8,975 nucleotides of DNA from CAYSLA01 sp964431685 (GTDB lineage: Bacteria; Armatimonadota; UBA5829). The notes beneath the pieces were generated by a model. That model was not told the origin of the DNA, searched no databases, and saw only the letters and a program-made list of their open reading frames with translations. The DNA lies in assembly GCA_964431685.1 (NCBI GenBank), contig CAYSLA010000142.1:1-8975 (forward strand). The letters run 5' to 3'. Both the position numbers and the translations under genes were made by a program. Shown here piece by piece: positions 4,915-8,975 of this stretch (position 1 is the first letter of the stretch; each line of letters begins with the position of its first letter).

Positions 4915-5781
4915 ATGCGGATACTGGTTACTGGGGCATGCGGCATGCTGGGGCGTGAGGTTTGCGCCGCAGCCGCAACCGGTCATCAGGTCATCCCCAC
5001 CGACATCCTCGATGAGTGCGGTGCACTGGACATCACCAACGCTGATCAAATGATGAGCAGCATAGGCGAACACAAGCCTGATATGGTGATCCACTGCGCC
5101 GCGATGACTGATGTCGACGGATGCACACGTGACCCGGAGAACGCCTATCGGATCAACGCTTTCGGCACCTGGAGCCTGGCGTGCGCCTGTGCGAAGACAG
5201 GCTGTTCGCTGGCCTATGTCAGCACGGATTTCGTGTTCGACGGCACAAAGACTGAGCCGTACACCGAGTTCGACATGCCGAATCCGCTCAGCGCGTATGG
5301 GGCAAGCAAGCTGGCAGGCGAGAACGCAGTCAAGGAAACTATCAGAAACTTCTACATAGTTAGGACAAGCTGGCTGTATGCTCCGCATTCGAAGAACTTC
5401 CCGCTGAGCATCCTGAAAGCTTCGGAGACGCGCAGGGAGCTCAAGGTGGTGGCAGATCAGATTGGCTCTCCTACATACGCCCGAGATCTGGCGGAGTTCC
5501 TTGTGAGTCTTGCCGGTTCGCCGCTCTACGGCACGTATCATTTCAGTAACGCCGGATGCTGCTCCTGGTACGATTTTGCGGTCAGGATTCTTGCCAGCGC
5601 AGGGAAGACCGATGTTGATGTCATGCCGATATCGTCAGACGAATGGCCCACACCCACCAGGCGGCCAGCACAGTCGGCTCTGCGGAGAATGCGGCTTGAG
5701 TTGCTCGGCCGGGACAAGGTACGCAGATGGGAAGATACCGTTGAGGAGTTTGCTCACGAATGGACTACAGCAAGACAGTAA
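4915..5781 (+). CDS. rfbD: dTDP-4-dehydrorhamnose reductase (RmlD/RfbD)
   Basis: A protein of 288 residues, normal for the family. It catalyses the last step of dTDP-L-rhamnose synthesis, reducing dTDP-4-dehydro-L-rhamnose with NAD(P)H in the cytosol; the rhamnose goes to cell-surface polysaccharides. Seen: an N-terminal Rossmann loop VTGACGMLG (5-13), HCAAMTDVDGC (60-70), YVSTDFVFDG (101-110), the catalytic pair in YGASK (Tyr128, Lys132), VRTSWLY (149-155), DQIGSPTYARDLA (181-193) and HFSNAG near 209. I chose ATG 4915 because GAGGG lies 4 nt upstream and the protein then starts directly at the Rossmann strand; ATG 4897 adds six residues without a good site. The other rml genes are not here, so it is separated from its pathway. 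Its last 22 nt overlap ileS. Confidence 0.93.
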   Translation: MRILVTGACGMLGREVCAAAATGHQVIPTDILDECGALDITNADQMMSSIGEHKPDMVIHCAAMTDVDGCTRDPENAYRINAFGTWSLACACAKTGCSLAYVSTDFVFDGTKTEPYTEFDMPNPLSAYGASKLAGENAVKETIRNFYIVRTSWLYAPHSKNFPLSILKASETRRELKVVADQIGSPTYARDLAEFLVSLAGSPLYGTYHFSNAGCCSWYDFAVRILASAGKTDVDVMPISSDEWPTPTRRPAQSALRRMRLELLGRDKVRRWEDTVEEFAHEWTTARQ

Positions 5782-8242
5782 ACCTGCCTGATACCGCGTT
5801 TCCGATGAAGGCCAACCTGCCAAACAGGGAGCCGGAAATACAGAAACAGTGGGAAGAGCGAGATATCTACAACAAGCTGATATCCCGACCGGCCCCCAGG
5901 GGTCTGTTTGTCCTGCACGATGGGCCGCCCTACTCCAACGGCGACATTCACATCGGCCACGCTTTGAATAAGCTGTTGAAAGACTTCGTTGTCCGCTACA
6001 AGTCGATGCGGGGCTACCGGACGCCCTACGTTCCCGGATGGGACAACCACGGACTTCCGATCGAGAACAAGGTATCTGGCGATTTCCGCAAGAAAGGCAT
6101 CACGCCCTCGATACTCGAGATGCGCCTGGCGTGCCGCGATTACGCCACGAAGTGGGTTGATGTCCAGAAGGAACAGTTCAAACGCCTCGGCGGACTGGGA
6201 GACTGGGACAAGCCGTACCTGACAATGAGCCGCGAGTATGAGTCCGCGATCATCAAAGTATTTGGCGAGCTCGCGGAACAAGGCTACATATACCGCGGCC
6301 TCAAGCCAATTCACTGGTGCATACACGATGAGACCGCCCTCGCGGAAGCGGAGATAGAGTATAACTCTCACACCTCACCGTCCATATACGTTCGGTTCCC
6401 GCTGCTTGCAGATCCGCACAAGTTTTTCCGCGACAATGGCACACCGTGTTTCACCGTAATATGGACAACCACTCCTTGGACAATCCCGGGNNNNNNNNNN
6501 NNNNNNNNNNNNNNNNNNNNNNNNNNNNNNNNNNNNNNNNNNNNNNNNNNNNNNNNNNNNNNNNNNNNNNNNNNNNNNNNNNNNNNNNNNCCGCGGTGCT
6601 GGAAACCCTCAAAGATAACGGCACTCTGCTTGCCCAGTCGAATATCGAACACAGCTACCCGCACTGCTGGCGGTGCAGGAACCCGCTGGTCTTCCGTACA
6701 ACCGTGCAGTGGTTTATGTCTCTGGACCACAACGACCTGCGCGCGAAGATACTGGCTGCCCTGCCCAACATAGAATGGTTTCCCGCAGAAGCTCAGACCA
6801 GGCTAACGGCAATGATGGAGAACTCTCCTGACTGGTGCTTGTCCCGACAGAGATCGTGGGGCGTGGCGATACCCGTCTTCTTCTGCAAGAAGTGCAGCCA
6901 CCCTGCGATGACGCCTGAAACCATCAACGCAGTCTATGAAGACTCCAGGAAGAACGGGTCGGATTCGTGGTTTGAGAAGGATGCTTCGGATCTGCTGCCA
7001 CCGGGCTTTGTGTGTGAGAAATGCGGCGGCGCCGAGTTCGAGAAAGAAGACGACGTGCTGGATGTCTGGTTCGATTCCGGCTCGAGCTGCAGGGCAGTGC
7101 TTGAACAGCGGGAAGAGCTGGAGTTCCCCTCGGATATGTACTGCGAAGGCTCTGACCAGCACAGGGGTTGGTTCAACAAGTCACTGGTGGTCGGAGTAGC
7201 AACAAAGGGCCAGTCGCCTTTCAAGGAACTCGTGAGTCACGGGTTTGTGCTTGACGCGGAAGGCAAGGCCATGAGCAAGTCCTTAGGCAACGTGATAGCC
7301 CCGCAGAAGGTGATACGGGACGTTGGCGCTGATGTGCTTCGGCTGTTCATATCGAGTTCCGACTACTCAGACGACGTGCGGATCGGCGAGGAGTCGCTGA
7401 AGCGCGTCACTGACTCCTACAGGCGTATCAGAAACACGTTCAGATTCATACTGGGCAACCTCTGCGATTTTGACCCGAAAGAGGACGCGGTGGCGTATGA
7501 GCAGATGGAGGAGGTAGACCGGTTCGCTCTCCACAGGCTGGAGGAACTGATCGACCAGGTAACCTGGGCATACGACAGATACGAGTTCCACAAGGTATAC
7601 CGTACGGTCCACAACTATTGTGCAGTCGATCTGTCCAGTTTCTACCTTGATCTGCTCAAGGACAGGCTCTATGCGTCGGGGGCGAAGTGGAAGGTGCGGC
7701 GCTCAGCTCAGACCGCTCTGTATCGCATTCTCTCATCGCTCGCTCGAATTCTGGCGCCAATAATTCCGCACACGTCCGAAGAAGTATGGCAGCACATGAT
7801 CGGATCAAACAAAGCCGAATCCGTCGCTCTGACCGATTTTCCGGAAGTGGACCACCAGTGGATGGACGCGGATTTGGCCGAGCAGTGGGCAACCATACTC
7901 GATGTGCGCGACTCCGTCATGCTGGCGCTCGAAGAAGCTCGCCAGGGCGGTAAGATAGGCAAGTCCCTTGAGGCAAGGGTCAGGCTTCATCTGCCGCACG
8001 AGGTGGATGACACCCTTGAGTCCTATAGTGAATCGCTCTCGTCAGTATTCATCGTCTCGCAGGTGGAGCTTGTCCGCTGCGATTCCGGAGAAATAACTGT
8101 GGAGGTGCTGCCTCCACTTGGGACGCGCTGCGACAGATGCTGGCTGGTGCTTGAGTCAGTCGGCAACAATGAGCAGCACCCAACACTTTGCGACCGATGC
8201 AGCGCTGCAGTCCAGGAAATGGAGCCGGTCGCTCAAAGCTAA
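5760..8242 (+). CDS. ileS: Isoleucyl-tRNA synthetase, interrupted by an assembly gap
   Basis: A class I synthetase that charges tRNA-Ile in the cytosol. The left part gives residues 1-243 and the right part (6591-8242) about 549 more. Seen in order: DGPPYSNGDIHIGHALNK with the HIGH motif (64-67), GWDNHGLPIE, TTPWTIP (237-243, start of the CP1 editing domain), the gap, HSYPHCWRC, DWCLSRQRSWGV, DVWFDSGSS, YCEGSDQHRGWF, the signature loop as AMSKS (7268-7282), anticodon-binding helices, and a C-terminal zinc ribbon of two CxxC pairs (8129-8140 and 8189-8200). A further CxxC pair set, FCKKC and CEKC, is inserted after the gap. The left and right parts are in different frames across the Ns; this is explained by the nominal gap length, not by mutation. 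The layout is bacterial type (C-terminal zinc ribbon). The start overlaps rfbD by 22 nt, with GAGGAG 11 nt upstream. Confidence 0.96.
6491..6590. other. Assembly gap (100 Ns) inside ileS
   Basis: Exactly 100 Ns, the usual filler for a gap of unknown size. Reading frames on the two sides require a missing length of 2 modulo 3, whereas 100 is 1 modulo 3, so the number is nominal. By comparison with my memory of E. coli IleS, roughly 135 residues (about 400 nt) of the editing domain are absent between TTPWTIP and the segment before HSYPHCWR. This is missing data, not a deletion in the gene. Confidence 0.97.
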
Positions 8243-8261
8243 TTGCCGGGAGGTCCGCATC

Positions 8262-8615
8262 GTGGGGAAGAATCAGATGTCTGGGAAATACAGGAAAGTG
8301 CTGCTCTCAGAGAAGGAACGGATTGAGCACGAGAGACGCTCAATACTCGGGCAACACTCGGAAATGGCAGAGGAAATCGCCGACAATCACCCGGGAGACG
8401 CGGGATCGGAGACGTTCGAGCGCACCAAGGAACTTGCCATCGATGCACACATGCGCGAGGTGCTGGACCACATAGACGAAGCGCTCAGAAAGATTGATGA
8501 GGGAACATTCGGCAAGTGCGAGAGTTGCGGTGAACAGATCAGTTCCTATCGCCTGAAGGAGATACCATACGCGTCCCTGTGCATCGAGTGCCAGGAAAGG
8601 ATTGATGGCAGCTAG
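8262..8615 (+). CDS. TraR/DksA-family zinc-finger protein
   Basis: A small protein of 117 residues. Relatives bind RNA polymerase in its secondary channel and adjust transcription, in E. coli DksA together with ppGpp. Seen: a helical, charged N-terminal half likely to form the coiled coil, DNHPGDAGSETFERTKELAI (41-60), a motif of the short TraR/DksA class, then IDEGTFGKCESCG (78-90) and SLCIECQ (105-111), giving a C4 zinc finger CxxC-17-CxxC (Cys86, 89, 107, 110). I chose GTG 8262 because GGGAGGT (8248-8254) lies 7 nt upstream; ATG 8277, five codons later, is possible with GGGGAAG before it. It starts 19 nt after ileS and ends overlapping lspA by 11 nt. The DksA tip aspartates cannot be matched with confidence, so whether it acts like DksA is open. 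Confidence 0.9.
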   Translation: MGKNQMSGKYRKVLLSEKERIEHERRSILGQHSEMAEEIADNHPGDAGSETFERTKELAIDAHMREVLDHIDEALRKIDEGTFGKCESCGEQISSYRLKEIPYASLCIECQERIDGS

Positions 8616-8975
8616 TTTGGCGCGCCCCAACTCTGCCCGGTTCTATATACTGGCGGCCGGGGTGACCATCATTGATCAGGTCACCAAGTCCATCGCACGC
8701 GCAACTATACCCGATGGGTCTAGCATCCGCGTCATACCCGGACTCCTTGATCTCCAGCTAAGCTACAACAGTGGCGGAGCATTTGGGATGATGCCGAACA
8801 TGGCCCCGCTGTTCATTCTAGTCGGGCTTGTAGCGGTCTTCGCCATAGTCCGCCTGCGAACAGCCGACCGTGGCGCGGAGACACTGTCAACCGGGCTCGG
8901 GCTTCTCCTGGGCGGAGCAGTGGGCAACATGATAGACAGAGTCGCGTTCGGCAGTCAGGGCGTCACCGACTTCAT
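8605..8975 (+). CDS. lspA: Lipoprotein signal peptidase (signal peptidase II), 3' end cut by window
   Basis: The first 123 residues are visible. LspA is an aspartic protease in the cytoplasmic membrane that removes signal peptides from diacylglyceryl-modified prolipoproteins. Seen: a first membrane segment with IDQVTK (23-28, conserved DxxTK), LSYNSGGAFGM (52-62, the NxGxAF motif), a second membrane segment (about 66-84), and LGGAVGNMIDRV with catalytic Asp111. The window ends at VTDF with the second catalytic Asp122. I chose ATG 8605 because GGAAAGG lies just upstream and the length to the first motif is typical. It overlaps the TraR/DksA-type gene by 11 nt, so translation is probably coupled. 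The fourth membrane segment and the C terminus lie beyond the window. Confidence 0.96.
   Translation, partial: MAASLARPNSARFYILAAGVTIIDQVTKSIARATIPDGSSIRVIPGLLDLQLSYNSGGAFGMMPNMAPLFILVGLVAVFAIVRLRTADRGAETLSTGLGLLLGGAVGNMIDRVAFGSQGVTDF

Noticed and set aside
6481..6600. Palindromic CCCGGG and CCGCGG at the two edges of the gap
   Set aside because: Both fit the normal codons of ileS or the GC-rich context and say nothing about a biological junction.
6446..6773. Frameshift or pseudogene in ileS
   Set aside because: The frame change falls exactly on the 100-N filler, and motifs on both sides are intact, so it is an assembly effect.

Overview
The window is bacterial chromosome of moderately high G+C with tightly packed genes. 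The ileS - traR/dksA-type - lspA order, the TrpB2-type tryptophan synthase beta chain and the NurA-like protein fit a deep-branching, soil- or sediment-type lineage. Armatimonadota is my best guess, but nothing here proves it. A run of 100 Ns inside ileS shows this is a scaffolded draft or metagenome assembly. Most of the sequence is ordinary housekeeping; the less ordinary material lies at 1-2340 and in the intergenic stretches at 2341-2640, 3995-4190 and 4722-4914.

Layout. Plus strand, 1-2340: the tail of an unidentified gene, a secreted FlgO/CsgG-type protein and a NurA-like protein that overlaps it by 8 nt, probably one operon. Positions 2341-2640 have no gene but hold a 183-nt segment closed by a long inverted repeat, with the size and outline of 6S RNA, followed by a terminator-like hairpin. 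Minus strand, 2645-3982: trpB2, transcribed towards that hairpin from a promoter with a perfect TATAAT box. A plus-strand promoter-like sequence overlaps the trpB2 promoter and would drive a 59-residue membrane protein (4187-4366), whose Shine-Dalgarno lies in the arm of an inverted repeat. Minus strand, 4491-4721: secG, with a good intrinsic terminator.

Plus strand, 4810 to the end: a strong promoter back-to-back with the secG promoter, a leader hairpin, then rfbD (rmlD), ileS, a TraR/DksA-type zinc-finger gene and lspA (cut by the window edge). The junctions overlap by 22 nt, are separated by 19 nt and overlap by 11 nt, so this is very likely one transcript.

How they fit together: secG and lspA serve protein export and lipoprotein maturation; ileS and the DksA-like protein serve translation and transcriptional control; rfbD makes dTDP-rhamnose for surface polysaccharide; trpB2 makes tryptophan or salvages indole. 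No phage, IS element, CRISPR array, tRNA or rRNA was found. The best candidates for something undescribed are the structured RNA at 2397-2579, the hidden ribosome-binding site of the small membrane protein, and the pairing of a secreted FlgO-like protein with a NurA-like protein.
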